A DNA stretch of 64,000 bases. It comes from Dryococelus australis. Lineage: Eukaryota; Arthropoda; Insecta; Phasmatodea; Phasmatidae. The notes below the pieces were generated by a model. It did not search any database and had not been told where the DNA came from. It saw only the letters and a list, made by a program, of their open reading frames with translations. The stretch is from NCBI GenBank assembly GCA_029891345.1, contig CM057002.1:16506295-16570294 (forward strand). The letters are read 5' to 3'. A program made the translations under genes and the position numbers. Below are positions 40,301 to 48,929 of the stretch, one piece after another (within the stretch, counting starts at the first letter, position 1; each line of letters begins with the position of its first letter).

Positions 40301-43300
40301 ATGGGCGATGTATATGCATGCAAAGTTATTATGCACAACTGTCACTTGATACATTTTTTAGCTAAAATTGAGTGAAGAGATTTTTTACACTATTAAAAGT
40401 TAGCAAAAAAAATCAGTCATGTTAGTGACTATGAAATGCAGTTTTAATTCATGAGGTCAACATTAATTAGCAAAATGTGCGATAGTTTAGCACCAAAATA
40501 CCCTTTAAAAAATAACTTACACAATAACTCTTTCTTGAAATAAGAATCAATTTTTGTTTGTTTCACTTTAACTAAACTTCCCTTATGACTTAGACTGGAC
40601 CCCTTGGAAATTTAGCAACTCTCCAAATTTATATGCGGTATTTGCAGGAGTACAAGGCATTTACGTAATTTAGGTCCTTAAAATTTCTGTATACTGTACG
40701 ATAGTACAAAAATATTTGGCAATCTTAAATCGCCCGACTGGTTGCTATTTTAATTTACGTTATGTTGTAATATTAGTATAAAGAACAATAACATGTTTCC
40801 TGAATATCACGAAACAAAAATGAATACAAATGTATATTCCGTATTATGAAATTGTAACTTTAATAAATATAGTCACCCAAACAATTGCTACGTGTAGTAC
40901 CACATACAATGTATACCGTATTTTGGCATTTACAGACTGCAGAAGCTTTTTTAAATCCTGAGGTTCATTCCCAACTGACATTTGTCAACTACACGCTCCC
41001 GTAAAGCGATTGAAGGCATCCTTTGCTAACAGCACAACTGTGGATGCACGTGACTAATGTGGGTGATCCTACATGTGAACTTGCCAGGTGGTTTGCAGCT
41101 GTTCCAGTATCAATCGCTTCAGTTAATTCTCCCCCCCCCCCCCCCCCCTCTATCACTCTCTGTTTTATGCACTTCCCGCTTCACAGATAAACAAACGTGA
41201 GGCCATGTTCCAGTTAGTTTCTAGTTTAATTTTTCTTAATTTGTGCCTAGCATTTTGAAAGGTTTAGTTAAAACTAGTGATGGGTCGAGTCTAGTTTTTT
41301 TTCGATTCCGGTGCCGATATTGATTCTTTGGTCGATTCCGATTTTTGTTTTTTTTGTGTTTAATTTTTCAAATAAAGTTCAATTAACTTAGTAGGGCTAT
41401 CAAAAACAAACATCTATGCTTTCTTAATACATATTTAAAATTTAAAAAATGTAACATGACATACATTAAATTTTCTTTAATCCCTTATGTGTTTTGTACC
41501 AACTTGTTTCAAATTTTATTACAAATATAAGGAAAATAATTCAAAATAGGCCTACGTACATTAATTGTCAGTTTCTAGCATCATCATAAAAAATATTCGT
41601 TACACAACATTTTGGACACCTGCTTATATACTAACCGAAACCCTTACTCTAACATCGGCACAAATAAAAAAAAAATGACTCGGATCCAAACGCTCCCACT
41701 ACTAAGAACTTATAAAATATTTGCGTCCAATTTAACATGGGAATGCCAGTAATTTTTTTTTTGCATAATGACCACCGATTCCATTTCATTTACAGAAAAG
41801 AATCAATTTCAGTACTAAGAATCACCAATTCTGAAGGATCGAAGAATCACCTCGACCCATCACTAGTTAAAACAATACAATGTTTAACTGTCTAGCATTA
41901 TTTTGGTATTATCATTATTTCAAAAATAAAAACATACGACAGCGATTTGATAATTTGCCAACTTTGAAGTTGACAAATAGAAAATTACAAAAATACTTCA
42001 TAGATTTTGTAGACAAACAGGTCATCTGACCATTTCGTTAACAAAACGTGCCAATTGGAACATGGTCTCTTGATAATGGAAAAGGAACGAGTGAGTTATT
42101 ATGCAAAATTTTAGTTGATGGTTGTGTAATATGCACGTGAACATGGAAAAAGGGTAGCTGATTGACAATTTGGCGTCAACGATAAATATGTACGGTGTTG
42201 GTGCGGGGAAAAGAAATACACTGTAAATATTGGCCAAAAAATGTGCTTTTCGAGGCTAAATGTGTAAATACCCAGAAATGGATTAATGGCCGTTTCATCA
42301 CGTGCGTACCACTAGAATAATGGATTTTCTGTCACCACAGAAATGCTTCCATTTGAAGTCGGAAAAATTGCAACAAACAAAAAACATTCCTGTAACAGAA
42401 TTTAAGGCGGACGTTTGCCGGTGACTTGATTGCGCAATATGCCGGCAATCTTATTACCCAATTCTTAGCAGGCAGCTCTTCAGTGCAATATAAATAATTA
42501 ACTTGTACTCTCAGGTCTATTCCCTGATGATGCAGGACCTTACATGTCATTTTATTATGGTCACAAACGTTTTTTTTAACACTTTATCCAGTTTTTTTCC
42601 CCCCAGAAAGTCTCTTGTACGCACAGCACCCCGTATTTTCACATGAAAAAATATGGTAATTTCCAATGATTGATTCAAAAAAGTTTGACTAAAACACTAA
42701 TTCGTAGGTATTTTTTCATTCAATTTTACTTTAGGGACAGATATTCACGTTGCATTTCACAATTAGCTTTGTCCAATATTGAAACTTTTGGTTGTGCATC
42801 TACACAAATACACAGTGGCGAGCACGTGACAGAGCACAGTCGATTGCAGTACGGCGCCACGGCAGGCAAGCTGTGCGGTGTTGCCAAGTATGTGTCAGAC
42901 ACATGCCGGTCCCTTCTGTACAAGCAGAGTAGAGTTAGGGAAAGTAAGTCAGTCAAACAGCCACTTGCAATGCTGCCCTACCTTTAGCTTTGTGCAGGTT
43001 GCCTCCACCTGCTTCACATAGGATGTTTTACATTCCGCAAGCCCTAGGGGGTAGGAGGTAGTACCTTCGTCATTCTTGTTTATTTCCGTCAAAAGAAATA
43101 AGCACAATTATCTTACTTTTGAATATCACTTCCGTATCCTAGTACCCCCCCCCCCCCCGGTAGACATCAGACCTATATGGGGGCGGCAGGGGACCAGAAT
43201 TTTATTCTTCCCGAACGACACACCACACCATCCACAGAACAATCTTGGACGGCCATCCATTCACCGCGCTCGTGTGGTGAACGAGAGAGCTCGGACACTA

Positions 43301-46300
43301 GGGTACATCTTTCTTATGGCTTGGGGTTTTCCCTTCTCATCGCGCACTAGTGGTGCCAAGAAGAGTACCTACTTCCTTGGGTCTGGGACACTCACCACAC
43401 CAGAGTTGAAGTCCACCTGTTCTCTGCATTTAGTGTAGTGTACGGTAGAGCCACGACTAAGCTCCTGGTAAGATCGACTTGTCAGCTCGGTGGTTGCCTT
43501 TCTCATTGTGCACTAGAGGTGCCACAAGTTGTAACACTTGGAGGGGCTGGGGAGACCAACCCTTCTGGGACCTTCAACATGTTTGGGCCACTGTTGGCGT
43601 TACACAGCTCGACTAACTCCTCACCCCGGTGCTGGAGTTTGCGAGTGAGATATGGCATTGGTCGGTTATTAATCAAAATGCCATTTACCAACAGTGGTAT
43701 GTAAAATAGAGTAAAACGAGCAAGGGCTGCCTCTAAATTTCCCCGGGGGCTTAAATTCCTTCGTAATGGGTTTGAGCTACTTATTCCACAAATATTTATA
43801 TAGTATTTCAAAAGATAAATGTATTTTGAAGAACCTCTCTTTAGTTTTATTTGTTAATGGTAAGTGGTGTAATTTTTTTTAACGAAACTTCACTATTAAG
43901 TAAGCAGTGTGTACTATGCAAACCATGCATTATTTTAGGTTTGCAGGATGTAATTTGTGCATGTTTGTATTTTAGTAGTGTGTACCATTTTATACTTAAT
44001 TATTAAAAAAAAAATTTTTATCACATAAATTATATTTATTGATATGACTAATTGTGCCATAATTTAATGAACCAATATTGTAAAGGTTTAGGGTGAGTGA
44101 GTGAGTGAAGAGATTTGGGCAGCTGTTAACATCCAGGTCTTCAGAGCCAATGAGGGTAAAGCGAGGTGAGTATGGAGCAGTTACAGAATGATAGGGTAGG
44201 GGAAATGGGAGATACCTGAGAAAACCTGCTGACCAGAGGAATCATACAGCACGATTCCCACTTGTGAAGATCCGGAGTGAATTGGCTGGGGATTGAACCC
44301 GGTTCGCCCTTGTGGGAGGCTGGCAGTCTAATCGCTCAGCCACCATGGTCCCATATAGATTTAGAATTAAGACTTTCAGTATAAAGTTTAAAAGTTGAGT
44401 GTTTATTTATGTACGTTGACGCATGCCCAATCTAGCAAGCACTAATGCCTTGGGCTAGGCATGACAAACTAGACACTTTAGGTTAAGTACCACGAAAACC
44501 CTTGTTTCATGACTTCTGAGGAAAGAGGCTGTCATCGAGGTCAATATTATAGTTTTGGTTTGTGATGCCATTATCATGAGAAACACAAGTGCAACTTAAT
44601 GTTTTGTGGGTGTACAATACAGGACTGATGTCTTGTCGAAGTGGTACCAAATCAAGAGTAACTGTCACGGCCCTGCAAACGTGCTGGCCCTTTACAATTG
44701 GTTTACCTTGCTGGATGAGGATCGGTTGACGCTGCTGCCCCAGTAGTTGCCATGATCTCACGAGTAAGTGGACTGCTGTTGACTTTGTCGGAGTCCGGAA
44801 TGGGCTGGCTTTTGCTAGACTGCTGGCCCACAAACCATGGGTTGGCTATACCCAGGAGTGGCTCTTCTCCCTGGCTAATAGCCTCGACCAGAGGATGAGG
44901 TGTTCTGGGAGTCTTCATGAGTGGAGGGAGAAGTGTTTGTGGTAGGACTGAGGGACGAGACCTCATGTGGGCGGGTGGTAAGAACTTTGCCCCGCGGGGG
45001 TGAATTGTAAAATGCAGGTGTAGGAATTGGACTGCAATGCAAACTAGTTTTGGAGGCGTAAGCTGCCCTTCTAGTCTTCCTTTGGGCACCACCCTTCCGA
45101 ATGTACAGCATAGGAAAAAGGTACAGACTACCCCCTCGTCAAAGTGAAGCTGGCGACTCGGTTCCCTGCATTGTACTGCCGTGGGCCGCAGCTGCACAGG
45201 TAAGAGTTGTACTATGTGCTCCTTTCATCCGTCCCCGTAGAGAGCGGTGGTGGAGTTAGGTTGGACTGACTGGCTAGCCGCCGAATGGAGGTCTTGCTAA
45301 TGGTTAGGGCTCTATCGTACTCTACCCTGGGGCAAAGCACAGGTTGCCATCTATTGGGTGTGTATTTAGCTTCGGTGAGCTTGGTCTGCTGTCTTCTCTC
45401 TAACGGACTGGTGTTTATGTGAGATTAACAATACAGTGACACTCAAAATCAGTACTGAGAAGTCGGTTTATTAGCTCACGTGTGTATTCAGTGAAAATAG
45501 ACATGGTGGCCCCATACTACCTCCTACAACTAACCTGAATTGACACGGAAGTTAAACTACGCTCAGCCAGGTGGTTCTAAATCTTATTTGAAGGTGATAA
45601 AACTGCTAGGTAGTTTACTACAACTGGCCCTAACTATCTACCTTGTCCTGAGGGGACCCATGGAGTGACTACCAGAAGGGTAGTGTTGAAGATTGCTGTT
45701 ACCATCCAGTAAGGCAGGTGGTAACCCTGAAGAGACTGTCGACGACTGTTACCAAGGGGTGGTAAGGAAGGAGCAAGTTGGCATCGTCAGGAGGTTGTGG
45801 TGTTTGTGTCTTCCAGAAGCTCTAGGGGCATTGCCGCAGAAGATTCTTCTGAATGTGTCGACGTCAATAGTAGGCTTCTTCCGGCCCTGAAGAGAGTGGT
45901 AGAATCAGCAGGCGTACTAGAGAGCTTGAACTGCTGGTAACTTCCTCTGGCCCAAGTCTGAGTGGTGTAGAAATCATAGACTATAGATTTTGGGCCATGA
46001 AGGTCCTTTTATACTGATGAGTATTTGGACCGGAGTATGCGAGGGGTGAGGAAAGATATAGCTCCTCCCCCGTCTGTGGTTGTCGTCTGTTGCATGGAGA
46101 ATCGCTAATGCGGCTGATTTCATCCCTTATCTGTCCCCGCAGTGTGCATGGTGCCCTCCCTCAGCACGCCGTAGAACTACATCACCTTGGGTGGTGTACT
46201 CGGTAGCTCGGCATATAATACAGTCTCACTTCGGGGGTTGGCATGATGTCACCTTGGAGAGTAGGGTGAACAGTACAAACTGGACTGACGTGTCTGTAAT

Positions 46301-46714
46301 ATAATCCATCATTGCGCAGGAGTACCCTCTATGCATGTGTCCAGCCTCTTCAGTACTGTGTAGTGACTTGCCCAAGGTGAAATAAAACAAGTGTTCAAAT
46401 AGGACAAAGTCGAGTGTATGTCAAAGCTGTGCAGTGCGTCATGCCTCAACATTATAACAAAATTTATGTATTAGTGTGTAATTAGCCAGAACGGCTAGTC
46501 TATCCCCTTTATCCTTATTCCAGTTTTAAAAAAAGTGCACAATTCTATACATCTGTAATGTTGTCCAACTGTATGTACATTAAAATGGGTGATTTTTTGT
46601 TACCAATTCTTTGTTCCTTCTCTGTAACTAATTTTTGGGTTATTCTTTTGCAGATCTACTTTGTAATCTTCATATTGCCGTGGACCAGACTGCGAGATAG
46701 ACTTGCTTTGCCCA
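10199..46714 (+). CDS. TPRA1: TPRA1-like seven-transmembrane protein, 5' five coding exons (gene span, 3' incomplete)
   Basis: Homologue of transmembrane protein adipocyte-associated 1 (TPRA1/GPR175), a conserved 7TM membrane protein family of poorly known function that resembles GPCRs. Five exons join in frame (688 nt, about 229 codons; the human protein is about 370 aa, from memory). Diagnostic motifs in order: LYVEIADTR then IRIWD before TM1; FNRARLKLRATSSPIF after TM1; RCIVSMTVNAS between TM2 and TM3; ADKVLW..VRFFLLAMEIS in TM3; SIRHVL, SITQGYLEV and the signature YDLFGHGGMLFW before TM5; RLRDRLALP in the following loop. Exon phases agree at every junction. The coding 3' part (TM6, TM7, C-tail) was not found before 64000 and should lie to the right. 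Introns are about 2.7, 14.0, 1.2 and 18.0 kb, then more than 17.2 kb. The family assignment is confident; the ligand and role are unknown. Confidence 0.93.
10333..10338 (+). other. Non-canonical GC splice donor of TPRA1 intron 1
   Basis: The donor reads AG|GCAAGT, the textbook consensus for GC-AG introns apart from GC replacing GT. Splicing here to the CAG acceptor at 13011-13013 makes an AGA Arg codon (AG+A) and gives ...ADTR-IRIWD..., matching the family (human ...GTSR-VRYWD). GT dinucleotides at 10337 and 10347 would each put exon 2 out of frame. Confidence 0.85.
10333..13013 (+). other. TPRA1 intron 1 (GC-AG), mostly unique AT-rich sequence
   Basis: It contains a 28-base poly-A run (10652-10679) that may mark the tail of an old retroposed copy, though I recognise no body before it. 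The 11700-12800 stretch is more GC-rich, with chance-like open frames; I recognise no protein there. Confidence 0.6.
13014..13146 (+). CDS. TPRA1: TPRA1 coding exon 2 (TM1 and first intracellular loop)
   Basis: The acceptor is TTTCAG ending at 13013. One base completes the Arg codon, then 44 codons follow: IRIWD, a hydrophobic helix (VIILVPNFLFLLFLAI), then the basic loop RFNRARLKLRATSSPIF and the start of TM2 (LAFYGL). The donor is CTA|GTAAGT, phase 0. Residue pattern and length match TM1 and loop 1 of TPRA1. Confidence 0.93.
13861..14624. other. Intron 2 stretch, no gene recognised
   Basis: Moderately GC-rich unassigned sequence. It includes a short palindromic patch around 14098-14150 (GGGTGGACCCACCCCCACTT). 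No protein similarity recognised. Confidence 0.3.
14625..14870 (+). repeat. Dispersed repeat family T, copy 1
   Basis: Aligns in the same orientation with about 47835-48075. Shared blocks include GGTAATGTGGCGTTACGTC / GGCAATGTGACGTTACATC, ACGACCTGTGTACA / AAGACCTGTGTACA, GGCTAGGCACAAAGT / AGCTAGGCACAAAGT and CTCTGGTGCTTGGTTG. No ORF is conserved between copies, so it is a non-coding repeat of unknown class. Confidence 0.7.
15500..15760 (+). repeat. Dispersed repeat family R, copy 1
   Basis: Shares ordered blocks with copies at about 31480-31920, 45300-45600 and, inverted, 61780-62200: AGGTTGCCRTC, a GTGTTTATT block near 15650, then TRCCTCCT-like and CCAGGTG blocks. The copies are strongly diverged. 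The class is unknown; the length and lack of ORFs would fit an LTR or a non-autonomous element. Confidence 0.55.
16361..16416. repeat. Perfect 20-bp inverted repeat (hairpin), 16-base loop
   Basis: The arm TATCCTGTAGCCGCTCTGGT at 16361-16380 is exactly complementary to 16397-16416. The word CACTTCCAAACC occurs just before the right arm (inside the loop and overlapping the arm) and again right after it. Such a perfect stem in otherwise decayed DNA suggests a recent foldback or template-switch event. Confidence 0.9.
16420..18192. other. Intron 2 stretch, no gene recognised
   Basis: Unassigned intronic DNA. Open frames in 16477-17855 do not resemble known proteins and overlap on both strands. 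Confidence 0.4.
18193..18426. mobile_element. 234-bp Tc1/mariner-type MITE
   Basis: Terminal inverted repeats of about 36 bp: GTTCACAATAAAGTGAGCAC on the left and, reverse complemented, GTTCACGTTAAAGTGAGCAC on the right, both continuing into TTTTTAAGGCCCTTCC. Flanked by TA (18191-18192, 18427-18428). The interior is non-coding. The TIR matches the ends of the 3956-bp element at 32080-36035, so this is probably its non-autonomous derivative. Confidence 0.88.
18427..19859. other. Intron 2 stretch, no gene recognised
   Basis: AT-rich intronic DNA with a short GC-richer patch at about 19085-19200. Nothing identifiable. Confidence 0.35.
19860..21520 (+). pseudogene. BEL/Pao retrotransposon pol relic (end of RT/RNase H region, integrase)
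   Basis: Reading across frames, the order is: the BEL/Pao linker with RVADI and VPSKCNPADCASWGL (near 19950), LWWHGP.WL, FVLRLVNNAR (near 20210), VGGRIRHSSLQYD.KHPVLLPK (20430-20500), then integrase. FWILSARRAIKSHIRQC is in the zinc-binding region. The catalytic-type residues appear as VDYGGPF (near 20743), YSDCGTNLIGA (near 20930) and HFGGIWETGIK (near 21085). A conserved C-terminal tail (LSRWQLVKQAAQNFWKRW, then PPLKWHIG near 21495) ends it. Frameshifts and stops break it into several pieces. No gag, protease, RT core or LTRs were found nearby, so it is a truncated fragment within TPRA1 intron 2. Confidence 0.9.
21521..24081. other. Intron 2 stretch, no gene recognised
   Basis: AT-rich intronic DNA. 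A GC-richer patch at about 22600-22830 and a short doubled GGCCTAT..CACACACACACGG motif near 23095-23120 are unassigned. Confidence 0.35.
24082..24261. repeat. 180-bp foldback (near-complete palindrome)
   Basis: The left arm starts ACAGGAATTAAAGTACTTAC and the right arm ends GTGAGTACTTGAATTCCTGT. Pairing continues inward through TGTAGTACTC / GAGTACTACA, GGGCACACACACACACA / TGTGTGTGTGTGCC, and ACATTTTCCA / TGGAAAATGT, to a centre containing GCGATCGC. A partial, diverged copy of the right half lies at about 24540-24605. Confidence 0.85.
24262..27178. other. Intron 2 stretch, no gene recognised
   Basis: Mostly very AT-rich. A GC-richer segment at 25980-26450 is unassigned. A 14-base G run lies at 26878-26891. 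Open frames here look like chance. Confidence 0.35.
27179..27341 (+). CDS. TPRA1: TPRA1 coding exon 3 (TM2-TM3)
   Basis: The acceptor is a T-rich tract ending TTTTTGCAG at 27178 and the donor is GTAAGT at 27342. The 54 codons plus one base start VVINVIISVVRCIVSMTVNA, include an N-A-S sequon in the loop, and then ADKVLWITVRFFLLAMEISF and VVFGLACG. This corresponds to TM2, the loop and TM3 of TPRA1. The last base G joins GC of exon 4 to give Gly. Confidence 0.95.
27342..28504 (+). other. TPRA1 intron 3
   Basis: GT-AG intron of 1163 bp with no recognised insert. Open frames inside it and across exon 4 in other frames are not separate genes. Confidence 0.85.
28505..28701 (+). CDS. TPRA1: TPRA1 coding exon 4 (TM4 and start of TM5)
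   Basis: The acceptor is TTCAG at 28504 with a weak pyrimidine tract; the donor is GTGAGT at 28702, phase 0. It encodes GHLDSRSSIRHVL, TM4 (LATSFLSLAFSITQGYLEV), a loop (CSPDTSFHITSKG), then YDLFGHGGMLFWFISSVIFS. The DLFGHGG.LFW stretch is the clearest TPRA1 signature in the window. Confidence 0.95.
29144..29313. mobile_element. 170-bp pogo/Tigger-type MITE
   Basis: Inverted ends: CAGTAAAGCTCTGTTCAGAAG on the left and, reverse complemented, CAGTGAAACCCTGTTAAGATG on the right. The left flank is TA and the right flank is CA (one mismatch to TA). Short, non-coding, and with a second internal pair of AAAACTTCTTAA words. Confidence 0.7.
29721..30476. mobile_element. pogo/Tigger-like non-autonomous element, about 756 bp
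   Basis: Left end CAGTAAAACGGCGTTAATTC; right end, reverse complemented, AGTAGAAAAACCACGTTAAG; TA on both sides. Inner words ATTCGAAGT recur near both ends. The middle (about 29880-30310) is GC- and purine-rich, with imperfect GGAGGGAGGAAGG and GGTGTGGGCGTGG-type repeats, unlike the AT-rich arms. No transposase seen. Confidence 0.65.
30970..32079 (+). repeat. Dispersed repeat family R, copy 2, left part
   Basis: Carries the R blocks AGCTGTCTAATATGTATGT (near 31660), GTGTGTTTATTGAAAGCTCAAT (31797), CTACCTCCTACCAA (31835) and CCAGGTGTAGGGGACCTGG (31880). The same order is seen inverted at 61780-62110. The copy is interrupted at 32079 by the Tc1/mariner-like element and appears to resume at 36036. 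The exact left limit is uncertain. Confidence 0.6.
32235..32425. repeat. AT/ATGT low-complexity tract
   Basis: A run of TATATA and TATATG words, including an uninterrupted (AT)n stretch at about 32351-32372. Open frames across it are artefacts of the repeat. Confidence 0.9.
34847..35146. repeat. Two-unit tandem duplication, 150-bp unit
   Basis: AGGTTAGGCCTACATTACAA recurs at 34851 and 35001. Downstream words (AAAACGTGT, AATGTATAATTATT/ATTGTATAATTATT, TTTGCAC, GGGCGTAA) keep the same 150-bp spacing. It lies inside the Tc1/mariner-like element. Confidence 0.85.
35369..35533 (-). pseudogene. Helix-turn-helix fragment of a Tc1/mariner (IS630)-type transposase
   Basis: 54 residues starting MSSSKVRT and ending ISTATVRR before a stop. 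The pattern ERAAEMMKISTATVRR resembles the N-terminal HTH of arthropod DDE_3 transposases (RTAE..GVS..TV.R). A possible second exon follows about 50 bases further on after a TATCCTCAG acceptor, encoding a lysine-rich stretch (KKVKKNKYK), but no donor fits well. The fragment sits about 500 bases inside the right TIR, where a 5' coding exon would be expected. Confidence 0.5.
36036..36430 (+). repeat. Probable right part of repeat R copy 2
   Basis: GC-rich sequence immediately right of the Tc1/mariner-like element, unlike the AT-rich hAT body after 36430. It has AGCACTAGTAGTGCT, a word type also seen in the R copies near 31530 and 62100, and TTATTTATTGGAAACTTGTAG, which resembles the R GTGTTTATT block. 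Continuity with the left part is inferred. Confidence 0.45.
36498..38459 (-). pseudogene. hAT transposase with BED zinc finger (ZBED-like), decayed
   Basis: Starts MSEKKQSIWNFYDRSGD, a BED-finger opening; a frameshift follows, and HLAQHPSTK marks the finger's end. ITEWMGDAMLPYSVVENPYF comes next, then a stop (near 38090). A long open stretch (38069-37113) holds the RNase H-like hAT core: VSFSCDSLTSRSSDSFL, YIITDNARNI, HLRCFAHTFQLTL. The C-terminal hATC dimerisation region follows at 36814-36570 (NPIDWWKEN, YLGIPATEAASERVFSSAGNIVS), and after one stop the tail ends at 36498. A 244-nt intron is likely at 36815-37058 (GTAACA donor, TTTTTCCAG acceptor). At least two frameshifts and two stops make it inactive. 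Confidence 0.88.
39730..41274. other. Intron 4 stretch, no gene recognised
   Basis: AT-rich intronic DNA with an 18-base C run at 41131-41148. Nothing coding is recognised. A CAGTAAAAGTCAGTTGTAAC word at 39953 looks like a mariner-type end, but no partner was found. Confidence 0.4.
41275..41865. mobile_element. hAT MITE, 591 bp, with perfect 8-bp target duplication
   Basis: Ends TAGTGATGGGTCGAG and CTCGACCCATCACTA are perfect inverted repeats of 15 bp. Flanks GTTAAAAC at 41267-41274 and 41866-41873 are identical. GATTC/GAATC-rich arms lie next to each end (CGATTCCG, AGAATCA). The interior is AT-rich and non-coding. This is a textbook non-autonomous hAT structure and a fairly recent insertion. 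Confidence 0.95.
41874..44085. other. Intron 4 stretch with unassigned GC-rich patch
   Basis: 42000-42700 is AT-rich without features. 43020-43750 is GC-rich, with a 14-base C run at 43145-43158 and a loosely doubled segment (CACTAGTGGTGCC near 43345 and CACTAGAGGTGCC near 43511). Open frames there have no recognisable similarity and are probably part of an unidentified repeat. Confidence 0.4.
44090..44352 (-). mobile_element. tRNA-derived SINE
   Basis: The minus strand begins GGGACCATGGTGGCTGAGCG and has RNA polymerase III promoter boxes: A-box-like TGGCTGAGCGATTAGAC (44326-44342) and B-box GGGTTCAATCCC (44290-44301), spaced as in a tRNA. A non-tRNA body of about 200 bp follows, ending in GAGT-type repeats (CACTCACTCACTC). 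The head cannot fold as a clean tRNA, so this is a SINE and not a tRNA gene. Confidence 0.82.
45300..45600 (+). repeat. Dispersed repeat family R, copy 3
   Basis: R blocks seen: AGGTTGCCATC (45349), GTGTATTCAGTGAAAATAGACA (45482), TACTACCTCCTAC (45516) and CAGCCAGGTGGTTCTAAATC (45565). GC-rich flanks at 44700-45300 and 45600-46450 may belong to the same element. A 164-residue minus-strand frame at 44703-45197 has no similarity I recognise. Confidence 0.55.
46654..46714 (+). CDS. TPRA1: TPRA1 coding exon 5 (end of TM5 and third intracellular loop)
   Basis: The acceptor is TTCTTTTGCAG at 46653 and the donor is CCCA|GTAAGA, phase 1. It encodes IYFVIFILPWTRLRDRLALP plus one base. It continues exon 4 in phase 0 and matches the family segment VYSLVVILP.TPLKERISLP. 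It is short (61 nt) and isolated by an 18-kb intron upstream and more than 17 kb downstream, so ab initio gene finders may miss it. Confidence 0.9.
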
Positions 46715-47834
46715 GTAAGAAAACCACCTTTGTATCTTGTCTTTTGTAACATTTAGCTTTATATTTAATTTTATTGAGACCTACATTCTGACACAGAGTT
46801 ATTGGTATAGTCCATTCACAGTTTCTTTTGATGTTTTTGAAACGAAACCTGTTTTTTTAAATAACTTGTATACCACAAGTATATAACACTGATTATCTTA
46901 AAAAGTATTATATTTATGAATAAATGATACTTTACCATAGTATCTTCTATAACTTGCAATATTTATTATGTATTCAATATGTATTCAAAAACAGTGAGAG
47001 GAGCAATGTTTTGGCAATGGCTAATAAGAAATAGTTCACAGTTAAAATATTGTTTTAACCAAGTTTTTTGGTATGTCATTTGTAAATTAAATGTTACCTG
47101 TTGAAATATTTAAATAGTATTTAGGTAGTCCTGGTGGAAACTTATTTCATTCTTACAGTTTAAAATAACATTGCAAAATATCATGCGTAGGACTGAGTGA
47201 CATGGTGTTTGTTTTTTCGACACAGGAAGAAACTGTCATCTGAGCAGAGCTTGTCTCTCTCTCTCCCTCGGGAAGTTTCGCATCACTAGTAGTAGCAGAA
47301 AAATTATACATGTTTTCAATTTTAGCATACTTCATACTCATTGCAGCAAAATAATGATATTTGAATTTATATTTACAACTGAAAAGAGATTTTAATGTTT
47401 GAATACTTATTTTAATATACTGTATTTAGATGTGATCGTGGGAGGGTTACAATTCTGAAGTTGGCAGAAGTGGCAACATTGTGTGGCATGTTACTGTTGC
47501 GCAACTTAAGCAATATTTTTTCTTGCTCTGAAAAATACCTCACATTACCACATCAAGTTTGTACACTTTGTGTTTTTTAAACCTACCTACGCAATGTACG
47601 ATGTGTTTCCATGGCAGGAGAATATATATATATATATATATAATGTGACGTGTGTCGTGATCGCTGTGTGTAATATGTTGTGGCTGTCACTTCCTTCTTT
47701 GAATGGGGCCTGCATTGCAACAGTTAAGATGGCCCAGTGTGTATGTGATTGCAAATATTGAGCACGCAAAATGTACAAGTTTTAACCCTGAAATGTTTTT
47801 ATGACAAAGTAATTATTTTAACACATGACATCTG
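46715..47834 (+). other. Start of TPRA1 intron 5, no insert recognised
   Basis: AT-rich intronic DNA with a short (AT)n run at about 47623-47643. No further TPRA1 exon found here. Confidence 0.5.
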
Positions 47835-48075
47835 GGTAAGGGCAATGTGACGTTACATCACGAAGCAGTGACTTTGTTAATGCAGGCCAGTGGTGCTTAT
47901 TTAGGGTGACTTTTGACTGTCTTAATTGGGAACTGGTGCAAGACCTGTGTACAATGTGGATCCTGTCAGCTAGGCACAAAGTCTATTACTGATTTGGCTA
48001 TTGGCCAGGCTGCTGGCTTTGGGGTCGATTGCTTATTTTCTCTGGTGCTTGGTTGCCTGTTGGTTCAGTTGCTGT
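47835..48075 (+). repeat. Dispersed repeat family T, copy 2
   Basis: Same-orientation match to 14625-14870, with the same ordered words (ATGTGACGTTACATC, GACCTGTGTACA, GCTAGGCACAAAGT, CTCTGGTGCTTGGTTG). Many substitutions separate the copies. Confidence 0.7.
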
Positions 48076-48929
48076 TGGAACTCTGATGACCCCACTCACC
48101 TAGTGTGTGTAGAGGTAGGAGATAGTATGGATCACCGTGTTTCTAATCTAGTGGGAATAAAACACTTCGTCTGGCTAACTGATATTTTCCTTGTTCTGTA
48201 AGTGAATGTGATCCTTTTCAATAACCTGGTATGCATCTCCCTCGAAGGGAGCAACAGGGGACTGTGAATTGGCAACAGTTTCCGATGTAGAGTAGCACTA
48301 TGGGTAGGCCCTAACCAGGATTGCACGCACATCACACACAAGAACAAGAGTGATGGCCACCAATACTGTGGACCCTGTACGTAAAGGTACCTGGTGTGTA
48401 AGTATGGTAGAGCCCCAACCACCAGAAAGACACACAATGAAGTATCTGGGCCAACAACTAAGTCAGCTAACCCATTCCCTCCAGAGCGTATAAACTCACC
48501 AGAGGGGGTGCCAGGTCTGACAAGGCTTGACCCAGGTACTTCTCGAGTACATTTTAGCTAGGGGTTTGTTGCCTGCTGCACTCTACAGGGTGAACCGTAG
48601 CACCTTTCCTGTTCATGACGTTCGCTCACTCACGAGGGAGCAGGAGGAACACCTGGAAGACAGCTGCTATCCTTGGATCTCGCCACCATGTGAGTAATCA
48701 ACCCACACCAACCCTCAGCTGTAAGTCCCCATGGGAGAGAGCACAAGCTGCCGCTGCCTGGCAATTAGTGGAGTCTCGCTCCACTACCCTCCCTGCCAAC
48801 CTGTTTGGTCTCCAAGTTAGGGTTCCCAAAGCTCCTCACCCTGCCGTCAAACTGTTCTGCCACGGGTACACTCTCCTCGTGGGAGGGGAACCGATCAATC
48901 TGGAGGGCACCAGCCAACCACATGCCCAC

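Noticed and set aside
39950..40620. Possible mariner-type MITE starting CAGTAAAAGTCAGTTGTAAC
   Set aside because: The best candidate partner near 40600 matches only a few bases in inverted orientation.
44283..44352. Possible functional tRNA gene on the minus strand
   Set aside because: A and B boxes are present, but the acceptor and anticodon stems do not pair well and a long non-tRNA body follows, so it is a SINE head.
44703..45197. 164-residue minus-strand frame
   Set aside because: Long for chance, but no similarity is recognised, there is no splice support, and it sits next to repeat R; kept only as part of the repeat description.
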